Positions 7,415 to 15,799 of a DNA stretch of 64,000 nt are shown in pieces. Origin of the DNA: Seohaeicola_A nanhaiensis (GTDB lineage: Bacteria > Pseudomonadota > Alphaproteobacteria > Rhodobacterales > Rhodobacteraceae); NCBI RefSeq assembly GCF_042654245.1, contig NZ_JBHSGI010000033.1, positions 186,001 to 250,000 on the forward strand, given 5' to 3'. The notes under the pieces were generated by a model, which worked only from the letters and a program-made list of their open reading frames with translations, was not told the origin of the DNA and made no database searches. The position numbers were made by a program, and so were the translations under genes. Each line of letters begins with the position of its first letter. Position 1 is the first letter of the stretch.

Positions 7415-8770
7415 TCACTTCTTCCCCGGGGTGCCGTCGAACTTCTTTTGGAGATCCGTCCAGCAGTCGATGTAGTCGTCCTGCAGCGGCGCTTCGGTTG
7501 CGGCGAAGGCGCTGAGATGCTGCGGGAAGCGGGTCTCGAACATGAAGGACATGGTGTTGTCGAGCTTGTGCGGCTTCAGCTCGGCGTTCGACGCCCCCTC
7601 GAAGGCGTTGCGGTCGGGGCCGTGGGGCAGCATCATGTTGTGCAGGCTCATGCCGCCGGGGACGAAGCCCTGCGGCTTGGCGTCATACTGGCCGTAGATG
7701 TTGCCCATCAGCTCGGACATGATGTTCTTGTGATACCACGGCGGGCGGAAGGTGTTTTCGGCCACCATCCAGCGTTCGCGGAACAGCACGAAGTCGATGT
7801 TGGCAGTCCCCGGCACGCCGCTGGGCGCGGTCAGCACGGTGAAGATCGACGGGTCGGGGTGGTCGAAGAGGATCGCGCCGACCGGGCAGTAGTGGCTGAG
7901 GTCGTATTTGTAGGGCGCGTAGTTGCCGTGCCAGGCGACCACGTCGAGCGGGCTCTGCCCGATCTGCGTCTCGTGGAACTGGCCGCACCACTTGATGGTG
8001 AGGGTGGAGGGCACCTCGCGGTCCTCGTAGGCGGCCACCGGCGCCTTGAAGTCGCGCGGGTTGGCGAGGCAATTGGCGCCGATCGGGCCGCGGCCCGGCA
8101 GTTCGAATTTCTGGCCGTAGTTCTCGCAGACGAAACCGCGGCAGGGGCCTTCCAGCACCTCGACCCGGTAGACCAGCCCGCGGGGGATGATGGCGATTTC
8201 CTGCGGTGCGAGGTCGATGAGGCCGAGTTCGGTGCAGAAGCGCAGGCGGCCTTCCTGGGGCACCACCAGCAGCTCGCTGTCGGCCGAGTAGAAATACGCG
8301 TCGACCATGCTTTCTGTGACGAGGTAGATGTGGCTGGCCATCCCGATCTGGGTGTTGACGTCGCCCGCCGTGGTCATGGTGCGCATGCCGGTCAGCCAGG
8401 TCAGCTTTTCCCCCGTATGCGGCACCGGATCCCAGCGGTACTGGCCGAGGCTGGTCACGTTGTCGATGACGTTGGGGGCGCTTTTCCAGTAGGGCAGGTC
8501 GATGCGCTGGTAGCGCGCGGAATGCTTCACCGATGGGCGGATGCGATAGGTCCAGGTGCGTTCGGGCGGGTTGGCGGTGAAGGCGGTGCCCGAAAGCTGT
8601 TCGCCATAGAGACCGTAGTTGCACTTTTGCGGCGAGTTCATGCCCTCGGGCAGCGCGCCGGGCAGCGCCTCGGTTTCGAAGTCGTTGCCGAAGCCGGGCA
8701 TGTAGCCCTCGGTGATGCCGGTCTGCTGGCTGGCCTGCACGAAGCGGTGCGGGTGAGTCGGTCGGTTCAT
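7415..8770 (-). CDS. hmgA: Homogentisate 1,2-dioxygenase
   Basis: A 451-residue protein of normal HmgA length, opening with YMPGFGNDFETEALPGALP, the family N-terminal signature. The cupin core has the iron ligands near the C-terminal half: NPRDFKAPVAAYED, the PLDVVAWHGNYAPYKYDL loop, and PPWYHKNIMSELMG. It opens the aromatic ring of homogentisate to maleylacetoacetate using ferrous iron and oxygen. It is the first gene of the minus-strand operon and has a GGGAGG ribosome site. The divergent MarR gene and the inverted repeats between them suggest direct repression relieved by homogentisate or a precursor. Confidence 0.97.
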   Translation of the reverse strand: MNRPTHPHRFVQASQQTGITEGYMPGFGNDFETEALPGALPEGMNSPQKCNYGLYGEQLSGTAFTANPPERTWTYRIRPSVKHSARYQRIDLPYWKSAPNVIDNVTSLGQYRWDPVPHTGEKLTWLTGMRTMTTAGDVNTQIGMASHIYLVTESMVDAYFYSADSELLVVPQEGRLRFCTELGLIDLAPQEIAIIPRGLVYRVEVLEGPCRGFVCENYGQKFELPGRGPIGANCLANPRDFKAPVAAYEDREVPSTLTIKWCGQFHETQIGQSPLDVVAWHGNYAPYKYDLSHYCPVGAILFDHPDPSIFTVLTAPSGVPGTANIDFVLFRERWMVAENTFRPPWYHKNIMSELMGNIYGQYDAKPQGFVPGGMSLHNMMLPHGPDRNAFEGASNAELKPHKLDNTMSFMFETRFPQHLSAFAATEAPLQDDYIDCWTDLQKKFDGTPGKK

Positions 8771-8781
8771 GGGCGTTCCTC

Positions 8782-8834
8782 CCTTTGCTGGTTGCGGAGG
8801 TAATAGTTGATTTTGTAACTAACAACCGCAAAGG
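8782..8834. promoter_or_regulatory. Nested inverted repeats between hmgA and marR (likely operator)
   Basis: The 71-base divergent gap holds TAGTT-N8-AACTA at 8804-8821. This is enclosed by a larger near-perfect repeat: CCTTTGCTGGTTG at 8782-8794 pairs with CAACCGCAAAGG at 8823-8834 apart from one extra base. The inner AT-rich palindrome has the size of a MarR site. The outer arms overlap both ribosome binding sites. A single repressor could thus control both directions; this is inferred. Confidence 0.55.
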
Positions 8835-8841
8835 AGGCCGC

Positions 8842-9273
8842 ATGGACAAAAAACACGACTTCGATCTTCAGCTTTTCCTGCCCTACCTGCTGAACCAGGC
8901 GGCCGAGGAATCGAGCCTCGCGTTTCAGCGGGTCTACAAGAGCCGGTACGGCATGCTGCGCACCGAATGGCGCGTGCTGTTCCATCTGGGCATCTACGGG
9001 CGAATGACGGCGACCGAGATCGGCCAGCGGGCGCGGACCCACAAGACCAAGATCAGCCGGGCGGTGCAGAAGCTGGCCGAGCGCCGGTTCCTGCAGCGCA
9101 GCCGCGACGAGAGCGACCGGCGGTCGGAGCATCTGGAACTGACGGCGGCCGGGCTGGCCGCCTATCGCGATCTGCGCGCGGTGGCGCAGGAGTATGACGC
9201 GGCGCTGGTGCGCGATCTCTCGGAGGAGGAGGTGGCGACATTGCGCCGGCTTCTGCAGCGGCTGGCGGGATAG
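8842..9273 (+). CDS. MarR family regulator, likely of the homogentisate operon
   Basis: A 143-residue winged-helix protein. MLRTEWRVLFHLGIYGRMTATEIGQRARTHKTKISRAVQKL contains the HTH, and DESDRRSEHLELTAAG is the wing with its conserved basic pair. The start at 8842 is fixed by an AAAGGAGG ribosome site a few bases upstream. It is transcribed away from hmgA. MarR proteins beside hmgA in this order, sometimes named HmgR-like, repress homogentisate genes. The dimerisation helices at both ends are intact. The assignment as the local regulator comes from position, not from a known binding site. Confidence 0.87.
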   Translation: MDKKHDFDLQLFLPYLLNQAAEESSLAFQRVYKSRYGMLRTEWRVLFHLGIYGRMTATEIGQRARTHKTKISRAVQKLAERRFLQRSRDESDRRSEHLELTAAGLAAYRDLRAVAQEYDAALVRDLSEEEVATLRRLLQRLAG

Positions 9274-9303
9274 GTTCGGCTTTCGGAAAGGTGCGAAAAA
9301 CTT

Positions 9304-9331
9304 TTGGCAGATGAAAAAATCTTGCTAAGAC
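9304..9331 (+). promoter_or_regulatory. Possible promoter of the coiled-coil kinase gene
   Basis: TTGGCA at 9304-9309 and TAAGAC at 9326-9331 are 16 bases apart in an AT-rich stretch, about 50 bases before the kinase start. The match to the housekeeping consensus is moderate. Confidence 0.35.
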
Positions 9332-9380
9332 CTTTGCCAATTCGTCAGTTCACTTCGTTCCCCGTTTTCAAGAGGCATCC

Positions 9381-12155
9381 ATGGCAGACCTGACTCCGGC
9401 CCAATTGCAATTTCTCCAGAAACATCTTGGCTATGACACCAAGAACTTTTTGGCGAAGAAAACGCTGAGGTCCCAGATCCAGGAATTCTGGCGGCGGCGG
9501 GACAAGGCGCAGGCCGAGATTCAGACCCTGCCGCCCGAGCATCCGCAGCTGGTGGCGCTGAAACAGGCGATCGAGGCGGCCAACAAGAAGGCCGAGGGCG
9601 GCAATCTGAAAGGCGCCTACAGCGATCTGAAGTCCGTCAAGACCAGCGCCCGCGCGGCGGCAAATGTGGTGAAGGGCGGCATCAGCCTGGGGGCGATCAA
9701 CAGCGATCTGGACGATCTGGAGGCCGAAGTGCGGCGGTTGCAGACGGAACAGCAGCGCATCCGCGACATGCTTGCCGACGGCGCCAGCGATGTCACCGAC
9801 GAGGCACGGGTGCTGCGCGATCCGGCCTCGGAACGCAGCCGCGAGGCGATCATAACCCTGGCCGGCGAGAACCTGCGCCGACAGAAGGAGCTGATGGCCG
9901 AATGGGATGCGCTGGCGGACAACGTGACCCAGGCGTTGCAGACCTACAAGGCGATGTTCGCCAAGACGCCGACGATCCCGTCGCAGCTGGCGCTGATCGC
10001 GCACAACATCCAGCTGATGGGCAAGAAGGATCCGAATTCGGTCAAGGGGATGCACAATGCCCGCTATACCTTCCTCGACCAGCAGGTGCGGCAGAGCCAT
10101 CTGGGCGGCAGCGGCGCGGAGTTGCAGAGCGAGATGACCGCCGCGCTGCGCAGCCATCGCAACACCCTGCTGGAGGTGTTGAAGACCAAGACCAGCCCGC
10201 CACCGATGGAGGTGCTGGCCGCAACCGACGACGCCGGCAACCGGCTGGACGGGCCCGAGGCCAAGCAGGCGGCGCAGAAGCTGGCGGATCAGTTCAAACA
10301 CCTGGACAAGCTGGAGGAAGCGCGGTTGCAGAAGGCCAAGCAGGCCTATCTGGAAGCGCTGCGCACCGACAATGCGGTGCTGTCGATGACCGAGGACACC
10401 TCGCTCATGACCAGCACACGGATCCGGCCATTTGATACCGCCGAGATGATGGACGACCTTGGCATCGACGTCACCGATACGCGCAAGCGGCCCGACGAGA
10501 TCGGCGCGGCGGCGGGCAAGGGGGTGGCGGAGGCGCTGGACACCCTGCTGGCCAATGGCACCGTGCCCGACGAGGCCTTTGACATGTGCACCCGCAGCCA
10601 GCGCGACTGGTATGTCGAGGCGGCCAAGGCGGCGGGGATCCAGTTCAACCCCGACAAGCCCGACACCATCGACCCGACGGTCTGGTACAAGATCAAGGCG
10701 GCGGGCGACGCGATGCGGCAGGCGGCGCACGACAAGTATCCGGACAAGGCCAAGGTCGACAAGGACGGCAAGATTTCCGAATTCACCATCGGCGGCGTCG
10801 TGTTCAACGACATCAAGTTCCTGGGCCAGGGTGGCGGCGGGACCGTGTATCTGGCCAAGGACGCCAGCGGCAACAAGGTCGTGCTGAAGACGCCGCGCGG
10901 GTTCAGTGCCAATTCCGATATGGACGAGGACGAGCATCAGACGCTGAAGAGCGAGGTCAGCAATCACCGCGCGGTCAGCGGCGGCGAGGATGGCGACTGC
11001 CCGGACAATGTGCTCGACATGAAGGGCATGGTGTTGGCGCCGAACGGGGCGCCGCTGATCGTGATGGATCTGGCGGGGGCGGGCGATGCCGAAAAATACA
11101 CCGAATCCGTGGGCGCGGCCGAGAAATCGGGCCTGATTTCGGACGGCGCGAAACAGGCGATGATGGCGCAGCAGATGCGCGAGATCATCACTGGCATGAA
11201 GGCGATGCAGGCGCGGGGGATGACCCACCACGATCTGAAGGAAGCCAATATCTTTGTCAGCGAGGACGGCACCTTCAAGGTCGCGGACTTCGGGCTGGCA
11301 CAGCATGTCGATTCCCACACGGACGCGATCCGGGGGCTGGAGGAATATACTCCCGGCTACGAGCCGCCCGAACTCAAGGGCGACGGCGGCGCGGTGACGC
11401 AGAAGTCGGACAATTTCACGCTGGGTGAAATCCTGGACCGGGTCACGGATCCGTTGCGCGGCGAGGGGACGTTCAAGGAGAGTTTCTCGAGCGCGAACCC
11501 GGGGCCGACGCAGAAGACGGACGAAGACGGCAAGGTGGCCAAGGTCTCGTCGCTGACGCGGCTGATGAACCGGATGAAGGACCCGGACCCGAGCAAGCGG
11601 CCAACGCTGGACGCGGTGCTGATGAGCAGCTTTTTCGACGAGGTCGATCAGAATTACACGGCGGAGGACATTGCGCGTCTGAAGAAGGCGACGGTGGCCT
11701 ATTCCAAGGCCCTGGGCAGCGAGGTCAGCGCGCTGAACCTGCAGATCAACGGGGCCGAGGGCCGGATCCGTCAGCTGGAGCTGAGCAAATCGGACGGGCT
11801 GGTGCAGATGAAGATCGAACAGGTCAGCCTGCTGAAAGGCCAGCTTGAAGGGCGCAAGCGGCGGCTGGAACGGCAGCTGGGCGCCGAATGGGACGAGAAG
11901 AAGAAGGTCAAGATCGAGCGCCTGGTGAAGAACAACGCGAACAGCCTCAAGCAGGTCGAGGACAAGATCGCGCAGCTGGGCGGTCAGATCGGGACGGCGA
12001 AGTCGCGGGTCGATCTGGAGGATATCGACAAGAAGATCGCCGCCGAGCGCGACAAGATCTTCGCGGCGCGCCAGAAGCTGAAACAGCTTCACGAAGATCC
12101 GCAGCACGCGGCGGTGCTGATGGAGCTGGAAGAGGCCAACAAGGCCTTTGGCTGA
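9381..12155 (+). CDS. Soluble Ser/Thr protein kinase-like protein with flanking coiled coils
   Basis: A 924-residue protein in three parts. Residues 1 to about 470 are charged and helical with no recognisable enzyme. A eukaryotic-type kinase fold follows: glycine loop GQGGGGTVY near 481-489, VVLK with Lys503, the catalytic loop HHDLKEAN with Asp618 and Asn623 (HHD in place of HRD), the metal loop DFG at 636-638, and GYEPPEL in the APE position. From about 755 to the end are heptad-like coiled coils. There is no signal peptide, membrane span or PASTA repeat. All key catalytic residues are present, so it is probably active. It has an AGAGG ribosome site and is convergent with mipZ. The targets are unknown; scaffold-type or effector-like roles are both possible. 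Confidence 0.82.
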   Translation: MADLTPAQLQFLQKHLGYDTKNFLAKKTLRSQIQEFWRRRDKAQAEIQTLPPEHPQLVALKQAIEAANKKAEGGNLKGAYSDLKSVKTSARAAANVVKGGISLGAINSDLDDLEAEVRRLQTEQQRIRDMLADGASDVTDEARVLRDPASERSREAIITLAGENLRRQKELMAEWDALADNVTQALQTYKAMFAKTPTIPSQLALIAHNIQLMGKKDPNSVKGMHNARYTFLDQQVRQSHLGGSGAELQSEMTAALRSHRNTLLEVLKTKTSPPPMEVLAATDDAGNRLDGPEAKQAAQKLADQFKHLDKLEEARLQKAKQAYLEALRTDNAVLSMTEDTSLMTSTRIRPFDTAEMMDDLGIDVTDTRKRPDEIGAAAGKGVAEALDTLLANGTVPDEAFDMCTRSQRDWYVEAAKAAGIQFNPDKPDTIDPTVWYKIKAAGDAMRQAAHDKYPDKAKVDKDGKISEFTIGGVVFNDIKFLGQGGGGTVYLAKDASGNKVVLKTPRGFSANSDMDEDEHQTLKSEVSNHRAVSGGEDGDCPDNVLDMKGMVLAPNGAPLIVMDLAGAGDAEKYTESVGAAEKSGLISDGAKQAMMAQQMREIITGMKAMQARGMTHHDLKEANIFVSEDGTFKVADFGLAQHVDSHTDAIRGLEEYTPGYEPPELKGDGGAVTQKSDNFTLGEILDRVTDPLRGEGTFKESFSSANPGPTQKTDEDGKVAKVSSLTRLMNRMKDPDPSKRPTLDAVLMSSFFDEVDQNYTAEDIARLKKATVAYSKALGSEVSALNLQINGAEGRIRQLELSKSDGLVQMKIEQVSLLKGQLEGRKRRLERQLGAEWDEKKKVKIERLVKNNANSLKQVEDKIAQLGGQIGTAKSRVDLEDIDKKIAAERDKIFAARQKLKQLHEDPQHAAVLMELEEANKAFG

Positions 12156-12173
12156 GGGATCGGGAAGGTCGCC

Positions 12174-12983
12174 CTAGAAGGTGACCTTGACCCCCGGCAG
12201 GCGCAGCGCCTTCATCATGTCGCGCAGCTCCTGTCGGGCGGCGACATTCGAGATGTTCAGCTGCTTGACGCCGATATCCTTGAGGTCGAGCAGGGTGAGG
12301 CCGCGGGGGAAGAGTTCGCGGAAGATCACCCGCTCGGAAAAGCCGGGGGCGACGCGGAAGCCCAGCCGGTCGGCGAGCATCTTGATCGCGCGTTCCATCT
12401 TTTCCTTGTTGACCATGCGCTGGGTCGCGACGCGGTTGCGCATCACCACCCAGTCGATCGGTTTCAGCCCGGCCTGGGCGCGCAGTTGCCGCGCGCTCCA
12501 CACCATTTCGGAATAGACCGAGGGGCCCAGGATCTTTTCGCCACTGATGTCGGTGCGGGCCAGCAGGTCGAAGTCGATGAAGCTGTCGTTCAGGGGCGTG
12601 ACCAGCGTGTCGGCGAGCGAGTGGGCGACCTGCGACAGGCGGGTGTGCGAGCCGGGGCAGTCGATCAGGATGAAGTCGCTGTCGGGTTCGAGCTGGGAGA
12701 CTGCGGCCGACAGGCGGTGGTCGTAGATGTTTTCGCCCGGGCGCAGCACGGCGGGATCGATTTCGGGCAGGTCGTGGCAGCGGGCGCTGGGCAGGTCCAG
12801 CCCGGCCTTTTTCAGGAAGGTGGCGCGATTTTCGGCATAGCGGGCAAGGCTGCGCTGGCGCAGGTCAAGGTCCAGCGCGCTGACCTTATGGCCCAGCCGC
12901 GCGAGGGCGGTGGCCACGTGCATGGAGACGGTCGACTTGCCGGCGCCTCCCTTTTCGTTCCCCACAACGATGATATGCGCCAT
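12174..12983 (-). CDS. mipZ: MipZ-family division-plane positioning ATPase
   Basis: A 269-residue ParA/MinD-type ATPase. The deviant Walker A motif KGGAGKST spans residues 11-18, switch-type DLDLRQRS follows, and FILIDCPGSH is the Walker B region. The C-terminal part (NRVATQRMVNKEKMERAIKML) matches MipZ rather than ParA or MinD. In Caulobacter and Rhodobacter, MipZ dimers spread from the ParB-bound chromosome poles and block FtsZ there, so the ring forms at midcell. The gene is convergent with the kinase gene and precedes the sulfotransferase on the same strand after 119 bases. The identity is well supported. Confidence 0.92.
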   Translation of the reverse strand: MAHIIVVGNEKGGAGKSTVSMHVATALARLGHKVSALDLDLRQRSLARYAENRATFLKKAGLDLPSARCHDLPEIDPAVLRPGENIYDHRLSAAVSQLEPDSDFILIDCPGSHTRLSQVAHSLADTLVTPLNDSFIDFDLLARTDISGEKILGPSVYSEMVWSARQLRAQAGLKPIDWVVMRNRVATQRMVNKEKMERAIKMLADRLGFRVAPGFSERVIFRELFPRGLTLLDLKDIGVKQLNISNVAARQELRDMMKALRLPGVKVTF

Positions 12984-13102
12984 GCCCGGTCCTCTCGCAT
13001 GCGGCTTTGCACAGTCCGACTGTTTTGGGCACTATATTTAGTGTCTACGCGGATGAAAAGCGCCCATCAGAGGTTATGCACAGCTGTGCTTTTCCGGTGC
13101 CG

Positions 13103-14707
13103 TCAGATCAGACCGGCCTGCTGCAGCGCCTTTCGCATCGGGGCCAGCTGACGTTCGTAACGGCGCCATCCGGCGTTCGAACCGTCGTAGATCGGTTGGC
13201 GCACCTGGGCCGAGCTGGCGGTCAGCACGGCGCTGCCCGAGCGGTGGGGGCTGAGGCAGTCGTCGCGCCAGTCGAGAGCGCAGGCGTCGACCAGGCGGCG
13301 CAGTTCGGATTCGGGGGCACGCACCATCTGGTCGTAGTCGAGCTGGAAGAGGCGGTTGCCGAGCCGGGCCTGCCAGAAGGCTATCAGATCGCGGTGCAGC
13401 AGCATGTAGGCGGTGATTTCCCCGATGCCGTAGGCAAAGCCGTTGCCGCGCCCGGCGAAGGCATGGCGAAACAGCGACCAGGCGACGGCCTGGGGATCAC
13501 GGGCGACATGGACGATGCGCGCCTCGGGCAGGGCGGCGGCGATGAAGCCGAGCCAGCGGAAGTTCAGCGGCATCTTGTCGATCATCACCGGCGCGCCGTC
13601 GGAATGCCGTGCGAGTCCATCGGCGATCTGCGCGCGAAGGCTGAGAATGTCGTCGCGGTCGAGGCGGTTGCGTTTTTCGTCCTGCAGGGTGCGCAGCAGC
13701 TTGGCGGCGGCACGCGCCACGACCGACAGCTCTCCACAGGCCTGGGTGCCCGGTGTGCAGGCAAGGACCTGTTCGATCAGCGTGGTGCCAGAGCGGGGCA
13801 GCCCGACAACGAAGATCGGCCGCGCGGGCAGGGGGGTATTGAAGGACACTTCGGCGACAGGCTCGGCAAACAGCGATTTGACATGGGCAAAGCGCAGGGC
13901 GTCGTGGCGCACCTCATAGCCGATGGCCGCCCGTTTCATCCGGTTGCCTTCCACCAGATGGTGGAACGCCTTGTCGCGCTGGTCGAGGTCGTCGAAGGCC
14001 TTGAACAGCGCGAAATGCAGCGGCGACTGCGCCGGATCATTGGGGGTGACGCGGGCCAGAAGGCGCAGCATCTGGTCGATGTGGGCGTCGCCTTCGGCAT
14101 AGGTGACGACGTGCGAGAGGTTGTGGTGGAGGTCCGGCACGTCGGGGCGGAGTGCGATGGCGCGGCGGTAGAGGTCGGCCGCGGCAGCCTTGTCGCCCCG
14201 CGCCTGGGCGAGAATCCCAAGGTGGTTGAGCGGGCCGGTATCTTCGGCCCCGCCGCGCAGGGCGGCGCGATGGCAGGCCTCGGCCTCGTCGATGCGGCCC
14301 AGATCGCGCAGCGCCCGGCCGCGCGTGTCGAGCGCGCGGGCGTCGCCGGGGCAGACCTCGAGCACCCTGTCTATGGCGTCGAGCGCGGCGGCGGGCTGGC
14401 CCATTTCCAGCCGGCAGAGCGCCAGCCCGATGCCCAGCCCGGCCGTTTCGGGCGCGCGGCAGACCGCGAAGGTCCAGCGTTTTTCGGCGGCGTAGAGTTT
14501 GCCCCTGGCCTGCATTTCGCGCGCGCTTTTCGCCATGTCCATCGCGCTGCCCTGACAGAGCGCCAGCAGCCCCTGCTGCGCCCGCCGGTTGGCCGGATAG
14601 CGTTCGAGAACTTTCATGTAGAGGTCTTCGGCAACCTCGACCGCGCCGGTCTTGATCGCCTTGCTGGCACGATTGAGGGTCTGGCTGACAGAGAGGGCAG
14701 GAGGCAT
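13103..14707 (-). CDS. TPR-repeat sulfotransferase
   Basis: A 534-residue fusion. The first half is tetratricopeptide repeats (for example AVEVAEDLYMKVLERYP and AACHRA-type helices, with DALDTRGRALRDLG). The second half is a PAPS-dependent sulfotransferase: PIFVVGLPRSGTTLIEQVL near residue 295 is the 5'-phosphosulfate loop, and IVHVARDPQAVAWSLF carries the 3'-phosphate site. I chose the Met at 14707 (MPPALS), as the 14 upstream residues are not family-like. Sulfate donor PAPS could come from the Sat/APS-kinase fusion at 57.8-59.5 kb. The acceptor is unknown; related proteins act on cell-surface sugars or proteins. Confidence 0.88.
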   Translation of the reverse strand: MPPALSVSQTLNRASKAIKTGAVEVAEDLYMKVLERYPANRRAQQGLLALCQGSAMDMAKSAREMQARGKLYAAEKRWTFAVCRAPETAGLGIGLALCRLEMGQPAAALDAIDRVLEVCPGDARALDTRGRALRDLGRIDEAEACHRAALRGGAEDTGPLNHLGILAQARGDKAAAADLYRRAIALRPDVPDLHHNLSHVVTYAEGDAHIDQMLRLLARVTPNDPAQSPLHFALFKAFDDLDQRDKAFHHLVEGNRMKRAAIGYEVRHDALRFAHVKSLFAEPVAEVSFNTPLPARPIFVVGLPRSGTTLIEQVLACTPGTQACGELSVVARAAAKLLRTLQDEKRNRLDRDDILSLRAQIADGLARHSDGAPVMIDKMPLNFRWLGFIAAALPEARIVHVARDPQAVAWSLFRHAFAGRGNGFAYGIGEITAYMLLHRDLIAFWQARLGNRLFQLDYDQMVRAPESELRRLVDACALDWRDDCLSPHRSGSAVLTASSAQVRQPIYDGSNAGWRRYERQLAPMRKALQQAGLI

Positions 14708-14790
14708 GGTGATTCCGGTCGGTTGTGCGTGCCCCGAAACTGCCGCCAAAATGTTTCTATTTGGTCACCAGCCGCCCCCTCGGCACCCCC

Positions 14791-14824
14791 GAAAACGACA
14801 AACGCCGCCCCGGGGGGCGGCGTT
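14791..14824 (-). terminator. Rho-independent terminator of rplS-rpmE
   Basis: An 11-base inverted repeat, AACGCCGCCCC at 14801-14811 and GGGGCGGCGTT at 14814-14824, lies 24 bases beyond the rpmE stop. Read on the minus strand it is followed by a short T-rich tail. Confidence 0.7.
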
Positions 14825-14847
14825 CGCGTAACGCGGTGGCGCAGGGG

Positions 14848-15069
14848 TCAGAACCCGAGGCCGGCGTATTTGTTCTTGAACTTCGACACGCGGCCGCCGG
14901 TGTCCATCAGGCGGGTGCCGCCACCGGTCCAGGCCGGGTGCACGGAGGGGTCGATGTCGAGCGACATCTGGTCGCCTTCCTTGCCCCAGGTCGATTTCAT
15001 CTGCACCACGGTGCCATCGACCAGCTTGACGTCGATGACGTGGTATTCGGGGTGAATGCCTTGTTTCAT
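14848..15069 (-). CDS. rpmE: 50S ribosomal protein L31
   Basis: A 73-residue protein beginning MKQGIHPEYHVIDVKLVDGT and containing DIDPSVHPAWTG and KFKNKYAGLGF, the standard L31 features. It lacks the CxxC zinc motif of the zinc-binding form and so is the zinc-independent alphaproteobacterial type. It binds at the central protuberance of the large subunit and bridges to the small subunit. It follows rplS by 11 bases and is presumably co-transcribed with it. A strong hairpin terminates the pair. Confidence 0.96.
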   Translation of the reverse strand: MKQGIHPEYHVIDVKLVDGTVVQMKSTWGKEGDQMSLDIDPSVHPAWTGGGTRLMDTGGRVSKFKNKYAGLGF

Positions 15070-15080
15070 GACTCTGATCC

Positions 15081-15464
15081 TTACGCTTCGGCCGACGACG
15101 ACAGCTCTTTGTAGTGGGTGTTCTCGGCGATCCGGGCCGATTTGCCCTGACGCGAGCGCAGATAATACAGCTTGGCCCGACGGACACGGCCGCGGCGGAC
15201 GACTTCGATGCTGTCGATGTTGGTCGAATAGAGCGGGAACACACGTTCCACGCCTTCGCCGAAGGAAATCTTGCGGACGGTGAAGGAAGCGCCGATGCCA
15301 CCGCCCTTGCGCGAGATGCAGACGCCTTCATACATCTGGACGCGGCTGCGGGTGCCTTCGGTCACCTTGTAGCCGACGCGGATGGTGTCGCCGGCGCGGA
15401 AGTCGGGGATCGATTTCCCCAGCGAGGCGATCTGTTCCGCCTCGATCTGTGCGATCAGGTTCAT
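15081..15464 (-). CDS. rplS: 50S ribosomal protein L19
   Basis: A 127-residue protein starting MNLIAQIEAEQI, with FRAGDTIRVGYKVTEGTRSRVQMYEGVCI and RRGRVRRAKLYYLRSRQGKSARI, which are diagnostic of L19. The start at 15464 has a GGAGAG ribosome site; a longer open frame upstream to 15641 is not conserved L19. L19 sits at the subunit interface. In many bacteria rplS follows rpsP-rimM-trmD; here none of these are adjacent, and a divergent nuclease gene lies upstream. A small hairpin precedes the ribosome site and could be a leader element. Confidence 0.97.
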   Translation of the reverse strand: MNLIAQIEAEQIASLGKSIPDFRAGDTIRVGYKVTEGTRSRVQMYEGVCISRKGGGIGASFTVRKISFGEGVERVFPLYSTNIDSIEVVRRGRVRRAKLYYLRSRQGKSARIAENTHYKELSSSAEA

Positions 15465-15799
15465 CGCTTGTCTCTCCAATAAGCCTGCGGTTGTTCCGCA
15501 GAGTGTGCGCGCCCGAGAGCTCCAGGTCTTCAACCGGGTCCGCCGCAGCGCCCGCAGGAGATCGTTCGTCGGTTCCTTTTCTACCCCGTTCAGGCTGCGG
15601 TCCGGGTCGGCCGAAGAAAGCCGGGACCGCGCGGTCGCCAAAACGGAAACGCCCGCAACCGCACAGGCGATTCCGGGATTGCGGTCGTGTAGGGGAAAGC
15701 GGCGTGCGGTTCAAGGTGGAATTGCACGACCTGCGCCGGATCGACAAGGCGGCGCGTGGCTGGCATCCTGCCCGCGCGGGGCGCACCGGAGGACAAGTC
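15465..15799. promoter_or_regulatory. Divergent gap with rplS leader hairpin
   Basis: This 335-base gap separates rplS and the EEP nuclease gene. CTGCGG/CCGCAG with a TTGTT loop at 15485-15501 forms a perfect 6-base stem shortly upstream of the rplS ribosome site on the minus strand. No complete gene is visible here. The rplS promoter is presumably at 15640-15700, where the sequence turns less GC-rich, but I see no clear -10/-35 pair. Confidence 0.4.

Noticed and set aside
9345..12107. A 920-residue reading frame opposite the kinase gene
   Set aside because: It mirrors the kinase frame, has low-complexity His/Leu/Arg composition and no motifs. The sense frame has a complete kinase core and a ribosome site.
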